The notes beneath the pieces are model-generated. The model worked only from the letters and a program-made list of their open reading frames with translations, made no database searches and was not told the DNA's origin. Shown piece by piece: positions 11,540 to 23,700 of a stretch of 64,000 bases of DNA. The stretch covers positions 44,789 to 108,788 of the forward strand of contig NMRB01000926.1 of NCBI GenBank assembly GCA_002633025.1, read 5' to 3'. How positions within the stretch are numbered: position 1 is the stretch's first letter; each line of letters begins with the position of its first letter. Origin of the DNA: Notospermus geniculatus. Taxonomy: Eukaryota; Nemertea; Pilidiophora; Heteronemertea; Lineidae. The position numbers and the translations under genes are program-made.

Positions 11540-11962
11540 CTTAGCTTTCGGGGTCTTCCATATGGTTGCCTAACGCCGTCCACACGATGTGACGCAACTG
11601 CTTGGTTGCAACTGTACATGTATGATTAACTGTACGTGTAGTGTGGAAGGGGCTTATACCAATCAATCATAGGCGATTTAGAGTCCGACATCCACTGCTT
11701 GATGAGTTAGTAACGTAGCGGTACATATAGTTTGTATCATGAGATTGTTGCAAATGAAAGTATCAAAATAAAAGATGAATTTTCAGCACGTTTTTTTAAA
11801 ACAACAATTCCGCCAACAATTCTTTCCGGCAATGGTGCCCTTCAATGTCTGCGAAAGGGCAAAATGTCACCTCTCAAATGCCTTCCATCGTAGGTATAGT
11901 ATGATAGTTTTCATATTACTGTCAAAACTGACGGTCAGAAACGTCAACCTTGTGTATAGGCC

Positions 11963-12038
11963 CTATGTAGGCAGGGGTGCGGAATACGCCGGTGGGGGCG
12001 CTGGTTGCGGAGGTAGCTGTGAACAATCTGGTGGGTTT
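11963..12038 (-). pseudogene. MS4A-like C-terminal tail relic 1
   Basis: Reads on the minus strand as PDCSQLPPQPAPPPAYSAP, then a stop, matching the last ~25 residues of the intact gene at 37909-39107. All transmembrane coding sequence is missing. Confidence 0.75.
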
Positions 12039-12425
12039 GTCCGTCCACACGATGTGACGCAACTGCTTGGTTGCAACTGTACATGTATGATTAACTGTAC
12101 GTGTAGTGTGGAAGGGGCTTATACCAATCAATAATAGGCCATTTAGCGTCCGACATCCACTGCTTGATGAGTTAGTAACGTAGCGGTACATATAGTTTGT
12201 ATCATGAGATTGTTGCACATGAAAGTATCAAAATAAAAGATGAACTTTCAGCACGTTTTTTTTTAAACAACAATTCCGCCAACAATTCTTTCCGGCAATG
12301 GTGCCCTTCAATGTCTGCGAAAGAGCGAAATGTCACCTCTCAAATGCCTTCCATCGCAGGTACATGATAGTTTTCATATGACCATCAAAACTGACGGTCA
12401 GAAACCTCAACCTTGTCTATAGTCC

Positions 12426-12507
12426 CTACATGTTTGTAGGCGGGGGTGCGGAGTACGCCGGTGGGGGCGCTGGTTGCGGAGGTAGCTGTGAATAATCTGG
12501 TGGGTTT
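12426..12507 (-). pseudogene. MS4A-like C-terminal tail relic 2
   Basis: Second tail fragment, in the second 465-bp repeat unit. The stop is shifted a few codons by a short insertion. Confidence 0.7.
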
Positions 12508-12631
12508 GGCAGTTGAACACAATTAAAAAGCCCAGATTCCTGGGCGTGATTCGTAGAAGTTATGCCACATCCAGTTCTCTCCCAGTGGTTGCAGCATCAT
12601 CAGAGATGTCATGTTAGGAGGACATCTTCGT

Positions 12632-15600
12632 TTAGAGTTTTGAATGAAAGGCAATCTTTTCTAGGCATCTTTTGACGAGCTCAGCTGCCTCCTGTCCACA
12701 TCCCCAATGACATGTGATGCCAGCTCCTCCATGCCCGTAGTTTTATGGACAACCTGAAACAATGAAGGAGTTGTAAGTTACTTGGCATATATTATGATTA
12801 TCTCAGAAATAATTTTTGTGCTGAAAGGGGTGAACATTTTAAATTTAGGGCGACTCTGACCCCAAATTCGGTTATACTCTCACGGATTCGCGATTTTCAA
12901 TGTTGAAATTCAATATTCTACATGTACTTGCACGACAAATAGGGGTCTGCAGGTGCAAGATTTACGGTACCATAGGATTCACAAAAAGTCACGGCATGTG
13001 AGCGGTTTCCTGAGAGCTGGCGATTCCACTACCCCGCAAGCCGTACGCACCCATTTTCGTCCATGCCTGGTCGTGATGTGTTCAGGTTCTAATCGAATTG
13101 AATCCCTTATCGGCCGCAAACCAACCCTGTCTTCAATTATCTTTGCATCCTGCGAAAAGAACGGCGTACTGATGATGGTAATTTCTCCTCCATTTTTGAG
13201 GCACATGAACGATGATACGCGACCTATCAAATGCATCTCGTGTCCTCACCTTCAGACTTGGAATAAGTTTACAGCACCCTTCCCATATATACCGCTTGTC
13301 ATCTTCACTGACCTCCATGCTGCTGTTCCCTTTTTGGTTGGTTCCTCCAAGAACAACGAAATCTGAGCTGAACATGGAAAAGGAATATTGGTAATGAAGT
13401 GCGAGTGGTGAGGATCGCTTGTTTAAAACGACAGGAAGTTTCAACCACCTCGAAGAAGGCCAATGTACAAAGAGGTCATCGTACGTCTCTCCCTCTCTCT
13501 TAATTACCTCTGAGATTTTGCAGAAAAAGAATGCAATTTATAGGAAAACAACGTACACTTCAGCAGCTGTACGTTCTGTGGTGTGAAATATAATTTAGAT
13601 TCCTACATCAAGTACCAATCGGTAGGAATTTTCGTCAAAACACGACCAAAAATTGTGGTCAGGCCACGTACTGTCTTACCAAGGAATAATATGGAAGAAC
13701 TGCCATCCCACTTGATACTTGATGACAAAATGCTTGATCCATGGTGCGTACACCTGACAAGGAAAATGTTCTTATCTTGGTTTTAAACTATATTACATCA
13801 GACAAGTGCAACAGATTAAAATGCCGAAAAAATTAAAACCAAACTCTCCGTAATGTCGATCATCTCGGTGGCAACAGGTGGTTTGAACATGCAGTCAGTG
13901 CGTCGTCGATGCTGCATAAATTGCCCTAATTCTGCTTCAACGATCATCTTTGTGAGGTAGATGTCAGCGTGATATCATTGGACCTACCAGTTCAAATTTT
14001 ATGTTCAAACCTTGTTCGCTAAATTGCCAACATGCAGGGCATTAAGTATGCAGAACCATTCCTCTCTGAAGCTGCTCGACCGTTTATGAATCTCAATCAA
14101 AGTGAGTGGCATTCTGTTCTTTTAACTCATTCCTTGTCCCGCTTACCTTGATCACCTGTCCCCGCCCTGGCTGCGGACTGTGATCATTTAGAAGACTAGC
14201 AGCACCAACACCAGTACAGTTGACCATCACGTCGTAATCATTGGCAAGCTGGATGTAGAATCAGTAGGCATCAATAAATGAGATGCGACATAACTTTTTG
14301 ACTTCCTGCGCAGGGAACCGGCAACTTGTGCACGAGCTTAACTGTACTGTTAAGGTCATACTCACCTCTTCGAAACTTTCGATTCTTCGTTTCACAAACT
14401 TGACATTCTTTGCTTTGAGTCTACAGACAAGAAAATGTATGATTTTGACCCGAGGGAGTGCATCAAGCGCAGTAATTACAGTGTAGGTATATACGAATCG
14501 GGCCGGAAATCGTGTGACATGAAGGCCTTCTAAGATTAAAATCGAGTAAACTTAACTCACTTTTCTGTAAGCCAAGGCATATATTTATTTGGATTCGCCA
14601 ACAAAGTGGTGTAGCAGTAACCATATCTGGAAAAGAAGTAGCTTGATTCATGTATACCAGCAAGGTTATACAATGTATAGGTACATGTAATATTATTCTT
14701 GATACTCTAATAATATCACTTGGAAGCTACTTGTGCATGATTCTGATTGGATCAAACTAGGAAAAGCTGTCCAATGAGAAGTACCGTAACGTGACGCCCT
14801 GATGAATGGTAAGCTCAGTTTATTTCGGTGTTATCACAACAAAAACGATGGTCACTGCTACAGACAACAATGAATGGTCCTTCTCTAGACAGGATTCACC
14901 CGTGATTGCCAAAAAACAGACAGTCAAGAGTTTTCTCTCAAGTGGAGATGTCCCTTTACATCAAGAATTAAACAGCTTTACCTGTGCGGTGGAAACATTG
15001 CCAGTTCCTTTTCATTCATTTCCTTGAAGTTGAAGAAAGCATCTCTCCAATTAGCCAAGTATTTCTGAAAAAAAAACTGTAGTTTTTCGCAGCCAAAGAA
15101 AATAATATCCTCGGACTCTCGAGAACTTGTGAGTTCTTGTCAAATCATGTTGATAGATGAAACGGGCATTTTTCATTCGATTCGTACATGTATTAAGAAG
15201 TATCATCATTTCACGAATCGGTAGGTTGACACTGCTGCGCCTCATCACGCAGGGGTTCATATTTTGACGAGGAAGTTGCTAGTTTTAACTGACTCACCGG
15301 AACAGGCTCATCAAGAAGTGTATAACCAGACAACAAACAAGTCCCGGCCTTTGCTGCCTCCGAGGAGCAGTTCAATTTTTTCACGTGATCCCACGTTGCC
15401 AATGCCCATTTTCTGAAAAAAAAGAGGCGACGCCATGGAGGCCTATACTGCCAGCTCGTGAAGGAGATGAATATCATTTGCTACTGAATTGTAAGAAATT
15501 AGAGAACTATTAGAAACTCATTTCTATATTTTGTGTGGTGAACAGTATCCATGCACTATCATGACTAGGCTATGCTTCTATCTTCCTCTTCGTCTTCCGT

Positions 15601-16562
15601 TAGTCTGTAATACCCTCTACATTCACCACGCTCATTATTTAAAAGCCTATTGTGTTTTTTCGTCGAATGAAGTTATTTGCAATTTGTAATTCTATGTAAT
15701 TTTGTCTGGAATGCCAACTGGTGATCCCCTTCTCGACGTTATGGGCGGCGCTTACCGATCATCATAATTATCATACTTCAACAGAGATGCCTTTACTTCG
15801 AATCAGGAAGCAGTGACCTTGACGCACTCTGGGGACGAGATTGGATTTGCCTTTTCTCACCGTCTGTAGGCTACTTTTGGAGTAGGTAGGCTTTTCCAAC
15901 TCAACATTATATATACCGTCAGTCATGGCATCGGTTACACAAGAACTGCTTTGAACTACATGTACCTGCTGAGTGTAGGCCTACGTCCTGTTCATGTGTT
16001 GGGGGTTAGTCTATTGTTTTATCCAGTAGCCATATTATGTAGACTGGTTTCCGTCTTAATAGTGCCGTCTGCACTCGCGGCGCTACGACGTCTGCGCGGG
16101 GTAGTAGGCATGAAGGCGGGAATGAGGGCATCACAGTCGACAAAGGGCCCTGGTCTGGTTTGAGACTACGTTCAGATGACGTGGGCTCGAATCAGTAGGC
16201 CTAAGTCTTCGCATAGGCTATGTTTTAGCCAGTAGACCTCGTAGGCCTATACTAACTAGGCAATTTGTTGTAAAATTGTAGTTCCCCCGTGCAGTAGGCC
16301 TAGGCCAAGGCCTGCAAAGAAGCCTTCGACTTATCTTTGGTAAACATTCTTACTTCACAAGCGGTTCCTGCTCCGGTCCTCCGACTGAATACGGTAGCCA
16401 GAACCCTGCAGCCACGCTACTTGTGACCTCTGGGTTGAACTGGTCAGAGACGACTGTGACGTCGATAGGGCGAGACCCGATGGACAAGTTCCTGATGTGC
16501 CATGCAGAAGCAAGGCCGATGATACCACCTCCCACTACGCATACTTTCCACGAACGTTCCAT
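12632..16562 (-). pseudogene. DDO: D-aspartate/D-amino-acid oxidase-like, copy B (frameshift in last exon)
   Basis: All ten exons are present on the minus strand with correct borders: 16562-16354, 15412-15298, 15064-14982, 14626-14561, 14420-14366, 14248-14147, 13753-13680, 13367-13250, 13149-13051, 12753-12632. The first nine exons are open and would give a 346-aa protein. In the last exon two extra T (plus strand, near 12741-12744) break the frame inside HNYGHGG. The shifted frame ends at a stop and loses the GITCHWG motif and the SKL peroxisomal signal, although the SKL codons are still there out of frame. Exon 7 is one codon shorter than in copy A. The start lies only ~370 bp from the GNAT-3 start on the other strand. 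If the two bases are a sequencing error the gene is fully functional. Confidence 0.85.
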
Positions 16563-16931
16563 TGTCCTATAGAAATCGACGGTGCTGGCCTGCAGGCCTA
16601 TTCTTGTGCGGCACAAAGAACTACTGATAAGGCCTGACGTACCGGTAATGATATAGGTGTACATAAATAGGGGGCATACGTGTATAGGCCTACCAGTATG
16701 ACATTGCAGCTGGCACTGGTCGGGTTCATTTTGTCGATTGGCAAGGTCATTCAATCCACACTGAATCATCTATGTCGGTGAATGGTGTGTTATTGATTGC
16801 AACATATTATTCCACGTGTAGCCTACTTAATTCTTGCATTGAAAGCGAATGCTTGGACCAGTAGGCCGACCACCAGAGGCGAACACTGGTCTCTCTTTTC
16901 TGTCCACTTCCAGATTGATGTCGGCAATGAG
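16563..16931. promoter_or_regulatory. Short head-to-head interval between DDO-B and GNAT-3 (putative bidirectional promoter)
   Basis: Only 369 bases separate the two start codons, and the sequence is largely shared with 24599-24957 in the next cassette. An acceptor AG at 16912-16913 precedes the GNAT first coding exon, so part of this interval is GNAT intron or 5' UTR. No TATA box is evident. Confidence 0.5.
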
Positions 16932-18213
16932 ATGGAGAACTTCAATCTTGAATTGCTGACAATCAGAAAGGCAGAAGACGCAGATGTATTGGCGGTTGTT
17001 CAGTGGATTATAGAACACGCCGGATGGGCTCTAGCGGATGTAGGACTTCTTAAGGTTGGTCTATAGGCCTAAATTGGCTGAAACTACGGTGCATGCAGGA
17101 GTTCGACTGCATACGCGTATGATTTTTGAATACCGCAGGGTAACCTCTCCCCTGGTTGTTGATCATAGTAATCCTCGTGTATTGTGTACTTGTTCTGACT
17201 CTGACCTCTACGTGACAACTTTAGAATGTAGGCCGAAATACACCACATTCATTGCTGAATTTTAACTAATGCCATGCAGTTCTTTTCTCAATGTACAGGC
17301 CATTGGAAAAGCCTTCGATGGAATTGTGGCAGAATATGACGGCGAACCTGTTGGTAAGTTAATGAATGCTGATTCACGCCATGAAAGCGAGGTGCAGGGG
17401 CCTATGTTTGTGGACATCCTAGTTGTAAAAAATTATAATATTGATCAGTACAATGATGTATGATGTGTGTATATGTGACAGATGGGATGAGTTTCTTTTG
17501 TAGGTTATGCATCCATGGCTGAACTCAATGCTGATCTGTCAATATGTCCTGATATCATTGTAAAAGAAGGATTTCGCTCAAGAGGTATTGGGAAGTTACT
17601 CATGGAGAAGGCCATTGAAAAACTTGGCGCAACAACTATCATGATACATGCAGAAATACCTGCCGAGAAATTCTACAAGCGATTTGGCTTTTCCAACGCT
17701 GGATATTATTGGCAAATATGTCAAGGAAATATAAAGTGTTGCAAAACAATCTCTCCACCGCCAGGAACAATATCCTTTCTGAAAGGTGAAGCAGTGCCTG
17801 TGGAAGAGATTGCCTCATATGAAGCGAATAATGTTGGATTATCTCTGGAGAAGAGACGAGCAATCACGAGGGAGTTGTCGGACATCGGTTTTAGATACGC
17901 CGCTGTTGTTGACGGGAAAGTCAGTGGTGTACTAATTGGTCATTCTGCGCCATTTAAAAAGGAAAAATGCTGGTCAATAGATACTCTCATCGCTGATAGT
18001 GATGAAATTGCAATAAGTCTTGTTGATTTCGCTATGAAAGACTATCAGGACTGTACTTTGTTCGTGCTTTGCTTCCCTATGCTACATGATCGTGTACTGA
18101 AATTTATTGATGTTTTTCAACTGGAAAAATTGAATGATGGCCCGACAATGTTCAATAAAGATACAGGACGTCTAAACTGCGACCTTGTGTATAGTATCTC
18201 TCCAGTTGTATAA
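16932..18213 (+). CDS. GNAT-family acetyltransferase, copy 3 (intact, 295 aa)
   Basis: Exons 16932-17054, 17299-17353 and 17504-18213 total 888 nt and read through without interruption. The start is the first ATG after the acceptor at 16912-16913. An upstream in-frame ATG exists only if that intron is retained. First domain: LLTIRKAEDADVLAV, WIIEHAGWALAD, GYASMAELNA, then acetyl-CoA loop SRGIGK, helix LLMEKAIEKLG, strand TIMIHAEIPAEKFYK and FGFSNAG. Second half: EEIASYEANN, EKRRAITREL, KVSGVLIGH, KEKCWSIDTLIADSDEIA, typical of a C-terminal GNAT-like domain of the YitH kind (family assignment by eye). Predicted soluble, with no signal peptide. The substrate is unknown. Its fixed pairing with an amino-acid oxidase suggests a related amine or amino acid. 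Confidence 0.88.
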
Positions 18214-19186
18214 CTTAGCTTTCGGGGTCTTCCATATGGTTTTGCCTAACGCCGTCCACACGATGTGACGCAATTACTTGGTTGCATTGTATGCCTACGT
18301 GTATGGAAGGGGTTTACCGGTTTTTTATTTTGGTTAAGTTTGAGATCAACCAATCAATCATAGGCCTATAGGCCATTTAGAGTCAGACATCAACTGCTTG
18401 ATGAGTGAGTAACGTATTGTATCATGAGATTGTTGCAAATGAAAGTATCAAAAAAAAGATGAACTTACAGCACGTTTTTGTTTTTTAAACAAGTTTTTAC
18501 AAAGGAATAAGCAGACTTTGACCCAAGGCCATACATTAGGCACTTATTTTCGACAAAAAGCATCCATTACAGTTTGAACAGACCTACAGTCGTTGGTTTC
18601 CAGCGGAAAAAGTCGACAATGTTTTTATTAGAATCCCGGATCAGAATACGCAATATGCCGATACAAATGTGTACAGTGGCGGATCTCGGCTGAAGCATAA
18701 AGCTGCGTTTACCAGACATCCGGAATGCGGTGTAGGGAGGCGGAATCCCCGGCGGAACGATATGTTGTATACGAAAATGCATTGCATTTCCCGCTTCCGC
18801 AATCCGCATTCCGCGTGTCAGCTAGCTTGAAACGAATCCTCGCACCATGTACAGTAAAAGCAAAAAGTTATTGATGCACATGTATTCCATAATGTATCGT
18901 ATATAAAACAACGAGCTATATCACAGACAGGCTACTGTCAGAATCGCACCTCATGATATGAAGAATCCACGAATCTGATTGGCTCACTAGGCCGTCACGT
19001 GTCCAGCAGAAAATATGATCACCAACAATTCTTTCCGGCAATGGTGCCCTTCAATGTCTGCGAAAGAGCGAAATGTCACCTCTCAAATGCCTTCCATCGC
19101 AGGTACATGTATACATGTAGCCTATAGTTTTCATATGACCGTCAAAACTGACGGTCAGAAACGTCAACCTTAATTGTCTGTAGGCC
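18214..19186. other. Non-coding between convergent GNAT-3 and MS4A pseudogene
   Basis: Shared with 37080-37908 of the last cassette apart from the MITE at 18701-18827. A stem-loop (TGACCGTCA ... TGACGGTCA, 19136-19157) sits 29 bases beyond the MS4A stop. No gene is seen. Confidence 0.6.
18701..18827. mobile_element. MITE of the AGCTGCATTTAGCTG family
   Basis: Same terminal and internal arms as 7817-7956. The matching position in the last cassette (about 37535, GCATGAAACG) is empty. Flanking TAA/TGA suggests a 3-bp target duplication with one change. Confidence 0.75.
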
Positions 19187-20282
19187 CTATGTAGGCGGGG
19201 GTGCGGAATACGCCGGTGGGGGCGCTGGTTGCGGAGGTAGCTGGGAATAATCTGGTGGCTTTGGGACTTGAGCTGGATGGTAGCCAGGATGCGCGAAGCC
19301 TGGGTAGCCATGCTGAGAGTAACCTGGCATCCCTGGGTTGGCGTTCATTGGCTGTGAATGACACACCACCGTCGGCCCCACTGTATTTCCTCCACAGACA
19401 ACCTTTGACTTGCAGCAGATAATGCTTTGTGCCAGGGCGCAGATCCACGAGAACAACCCAGCTACCATTAACAGAGCATCCCACGCCACGGCGGTTTCGC
19501 GTGAATTACCGCCACATCCGGATCGATACAAGATTCTAAACCACCTTGGTCACAGTGAGCCTTGTTTTCAATGGATAATGCATTAGCCTCGTTTTAACCA
19601 CAACGGGCTTTGGTGTCGCAACCAAAACCCGCCCACTTGTGTTTCTCGCTTCGAGCATTCAGAGAGGCAGTGCAAAGAATATGGGCGAGATGCATACTCA
19701 CTGACCTATCCCAAGAATGTTTTGTATCATAAGCTACACATCCTGAGGAAAATCCGTTGAAGAAAGTGCCCTGCTGTCTCATTTCGGCTCCTGCAGTTTG
19801 TTGGGCCTAGCGCTGCACACCGATGTACACGATGTACATGTTGTTACACAGTGACGTCGCGTCATCGACGTAGCGTCATCCGCGAGCCGGATGCCGGGTC
19901 GGATTGACTCTGAACATCTCAAAATAGGCCTATTTGCAATCAACTCGCACTGAACTGAATAGGCCTATGAATGTTTTAGTGCCAGAGAGGTTTATGGAAA
20001 GGTGGTTTAGAATAGAAATTGATACCTCACTGTCGGTATTGGTCGTCTCACCAAACCCGCTCGGGTGGAGCTGTCATTCCGACCTAAACCCTCGGCGAAG
20101 CGCCTCGGGTTTAGGTCTGCATTTTAGCTCCACCCTCGCGGGTTTGGTGAGACGACCAATACCTCCAGTTCGGTATCAATTCCTTAAACCAATAGTAGTT
20201 GCCATTGTCGAATGCCAAGGCGACAGCACCGGTGACGAACATGGCGAAAGAAAAGATGACGCAGAGGAGGATTGAGAAGACG
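19187..20282 (-). pseudogene. MS4A-like gene, interrupted and truncated copy
   Basis: Two pieces match exon 2 of the intact MS4A-like gene: 20282-20187 (from within the third membrane segment to about ALAFDNG) and 19533-19187 (YRSGCGG, the fourth membrane segment and the proline-rich tail with PPDY and PPAY). A ~650-bp insertion (19534-20186) splits them, and homology stops abruptly at 20282, so exon 1 and the first two membrane segments are missing. The tail reading frame is still open and ends at the same stop as the intact gene. It is non-functional as it stands. Confidence 0.83.
20003..20190. mobile_element. Foldback element within the insertion in the MS4A pseudogene
   Basis: The two halves are inverted copies: outer arms AAATTGATACC / GGTATCAATT, inner arms TATTGGTCGTCTCACC / GGTGAGACGACCAATA, then a GC-rich CCTAAACCC / GGGTTTAGG stem. 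Non-coding. It occupies the end of the 653-bp insertion next to the MS4A sequence. Confidence 0.7.
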
Positions 20283-20498
20283 TGTGTTCGTTAGTTCTTC
20301 GCACGGCGACAGATGGCGTTTTCGCGCCTCCGACAATAGCCGTGGTTACACTACATTGAAATACCCGGGTTTTTTGACACCCGGGTCTAGCCCGGCTGTG
20401 AAAAATCCCTCCTGAGGCCCGGTGCCTGTCAACACTACTCAAATTTTGTGACGGGGACGTAAATTAAACCCTCCAAAAACCACAACCCTCCAAAAAAC

Positions 20499-20714
20499 AC
20501 TACCGATTTCCTGAACAAAATCCGAGACATTAAAGACCTGCCTGACCATACACTCCTCGTCACCATGGATGTCGTCTCACTCTATTCCAACATACCACAC
20601 AGTGATGGACTCAAAGCACTAATTGCTAATTTCCTCAGCTCTTATGAGGACACATCCTTGGGAAAAGACTCTGTTGTGAAACTCACTGAATTCATCCTGA
20701 AGCACAATTACTTC
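20499..20714 (+). mobile_element. Reverse-transcriptase fragment (Penelope-like), cut at a gap
   Basis: An open frame of about 72 codons runs into the N at 20715. It contains LLVTMDVVSLYSNIPHSDGL, typical of the RT region that holds the first catalytic Asp in Penelope-like retroelements (DIRS-type RTs are the alternative). Only this part of the RT is present. The 5' side is low-complexity, and the rest is lost at the assembly break. Confidence 0.65.
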
Positions 20715-20715
20715 N
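20715..20715. other. Assembly gap (single N)
   Basis: Joins the RT fragment to the middle of DDO-C exon 9. The last DDO exon is missing here. Confidence 0.9.
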
Positions 20716-23700
20716 TCGGCCGCAAACCAACCCTGTCTTCAATTATCTTTGCATCCTGCGAAAAGAACGGCGTACTGATGATGGTAATTTCTCCTCCATT
20801 TTTGAGGCACATGAACGATGATACGCGACCTATCAAATACATCTCGTGTCCTCACCTTCAGACTTGGAATAAGTTTACAGCACCCTTCCCATATATACCG
20901 CTTGTCATCTTCACTGACCTCCATGCTGCTGTTCCCTTTTTGGTTGGTTCCTCCAAGAACAACGAAATCTGAGCTGAACATGGAAAAGGAATATTGGTAA
21001 TGAAGCGCGAGTGGTGAGGATCGCTTGTTTAAAACGACAGGAAGTTTCAACCACCTCGAAGAAGGCCAATGTACAAAGAGGTCATCGTACGTCTCTCCCT
21101 CTCTCTCTTACCTCTGAGATTTTGCAGAAAAAGAATTCAATTTATAGGAAAGCAACGTACACTTCAGCAGCTACGTTCTGTGGTGTGAAATATAATTTAG
21201 ATTCCTACATCAAGTACCAATCGGTAGGAATTTTCGTCAAAACACGACCAAAAATTGTGGTCATTCTTACCAAGGAATAATATGGAAGAACTGCCATCCC
21301 ACTTGATACTTGATGACAAAATGCTTGATCCATGGTGCGTACACCTGACAAGGAAATGTTCTTATCTTGGCTTTAAACTACATTACATCAGACAAGTGCA
21401 ACAGATTAAAATGCCGAAATTAAAACCAAACTCGCCGTAATGTCGATCATCTCGGTGGCAACAGGTGGTATGAACATGCAGTCAGTGCGTCGTCGATGCT
21501 GCATAAAGCTAGCAGCACACTGGCCGCCAAATCTGGCGTCTAGAAGCGTTCGACTGAACGCCTCTCGACGCCAGAATTGGCTGCCAGTGGATCCTGGTGA
21601 GAGCACACCTGCCCAAACTTGGCGTTCAGTAGCATCTTTTCGGGCCACTTGAGCGACAATTACCAGTGCTGCCATCTTTATTGAGGCTGCAATTTTGAAA
21701 TCATGTGACATCAAGACGCAAGCTGATTCGCCAAAGACTCGCCGCCGACTCCAAGTCTGGCTGCCATCGGTAGCACACTTGGCTGCTTCGGGAGTTCACA
21801 GGCGTCCAAAATCAAACATGTTTGATATCTGGAGTTCAGTGGCGTCCGGCGGCGTCGGGCGGCGTTCTCCAGATTCCATTCGTAGCACATTTGGGATTTT
21901 TCTGGCGTTCGGACATTGGCGTCGAAAAAACGCCTCTGGACGCCGAAGTTGGCGGCCAGTCTGCTGCATGCTTAAAGTGCCCTAATTCTGCTTCAACGAT
22001 CATCTTTGTGAGGTAGATGTCGGCGTGATATCATTGGACCGTACAGTTCAAATTTTATGTTCAAACCTTGTTCGCTAAATTGCCGACATGCAGGGCATTA
22101 AGTATGCAGAACCATTCCTCTCTGAAGCTGCTCGAGCGTTTATCAATCTGAACCAAAGTGTGGCATTCTGTTCTTTTAACTTATTCCTTGCCCCGCTTAC
22201 CTTGATCACCTGTCCCCGCCCTGGCTGCGGACTGTGATCATTCAGAAGACTAGCAGCACCAACACCAGTACAGTTGACCATCACGTCGTAATCACAGGCA
22301 AGCTGGATGTAGAATCAGTAGGCATCAATAAATGAGATGCGACATAACTTTTTGACTTCCTGCGCAGGGAACCGGCAACTAGTGCACGAGCTTAACTGTA
22401 CTGTTAAGGTCATACTCACCTCTTCGAAACTTTCGATTCTTCGTTTCACAAACTTGACATTCTTTGCTTTGAGTCTACAGACAAGAAAATGTATGATTTT
22501 GACCCGAGGGAGTGCATCAAGCGCAGTAATTACAGTGTAGGTATATACGAATCGGGCCGGAAATCGTGTGACATGAAGGCCGTCTAAGATTAAAATCGAG
22601 TAAACTTAACTCACTTTTCTGTAAGCCAAGGCATATATTTATTTGGATTCGCCAACAAAGTGGTGTAGCAGTAACCATATCTGGAAAAGAAGTAGCTTGA
22701 TTCATGTATACCAGCAAGGTTATACAATGTATAGGTACATGTAATATTATTCTTGATACTCTAATAATATCACTTGGAAGCTACTTGTGCATGATTCTGA
22801 TTGGATCAAACTAGGAAAAGCTGTCCAATGAGAAGTACCGTAACGTGACGCCCTGATGAATGGTAAACTCAGTTTATTTCGGTGTTATCACAACAAAAAC
22901 GATGGTCACTCCTACAGACAACAATGAATGGTCCTTCTCTAGACAGGATTCACCCGTGATTGCCAAAAAAAACAGACAGTCAAGAGTTTTCTCTCAAGTG
23001 GAGATGTCCCTTTACATCAAGAATTAAAGAGCTTCACCTGTGCGGTGGAAACATTGCCAGTTCCTTTTCATTCATTTCCTTGAAGTTGAAGAAAGCATCT
23101 CTCCAATTAGCCAAGTATTTCTGGAAAAAAACTGTAGTTTCTCGCAGCCAAAGAAAATAATATCCTCGGACTCTCGAGAACTTGTGAGTTCTTGTCAAAT
23201 CATGTTGATAGATGAAACGGGCATTTTTCATTCGATTCGTACATGTATTAAGAAGTATCATCATTTCACGAATCGGTAGGTTGACACTACTGCGCCTCAT
23301 CACGCAGGGGTTCATATTTTGACGAGGAAGTTGCTAGTTTTAACTGACTCACCGGATCAGGCTCATCAAGAAGTGTATAACCAGACAACAAACAAGTCCC
23401 GGCCTTTGCTGCCTCCGAGGAGCAGTTCAATTTTTTCACGTGATCCCACGTTGCCAATGCCCATTTTCTGAAAAAGAGAGGCGACGCCATGGAGGCCTAT
23501 ACTGCCAGCTCGTGAAGGAGATGAATATCATTTGCTACTGAATTGTAAGAAATTAGAGAAGTATTAGAAACTGATTTCTATATTTTGTGTGGTGAACAGT
23601 ATCCATGCACTATCATGACTAGGCTATGCTTCTATCTGCCTCTTCGTCTTCCGTTAGTCTGTAATAGGCCCCTACCCTCTACGTTCACGCTCATTATTTA

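Larger units (their letters stand above)
11578..12507. repeat. 465-bp tandem duplication downstream of GNAT-2
   Basis: The block starting GTCCACACGATGTGACGC at 11578 repeats at 12043. Each copy ends in the antisense tail of an MS4A-like gene. The two copies differ by scattered substitutions and small indels. Confidence 0.8.
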
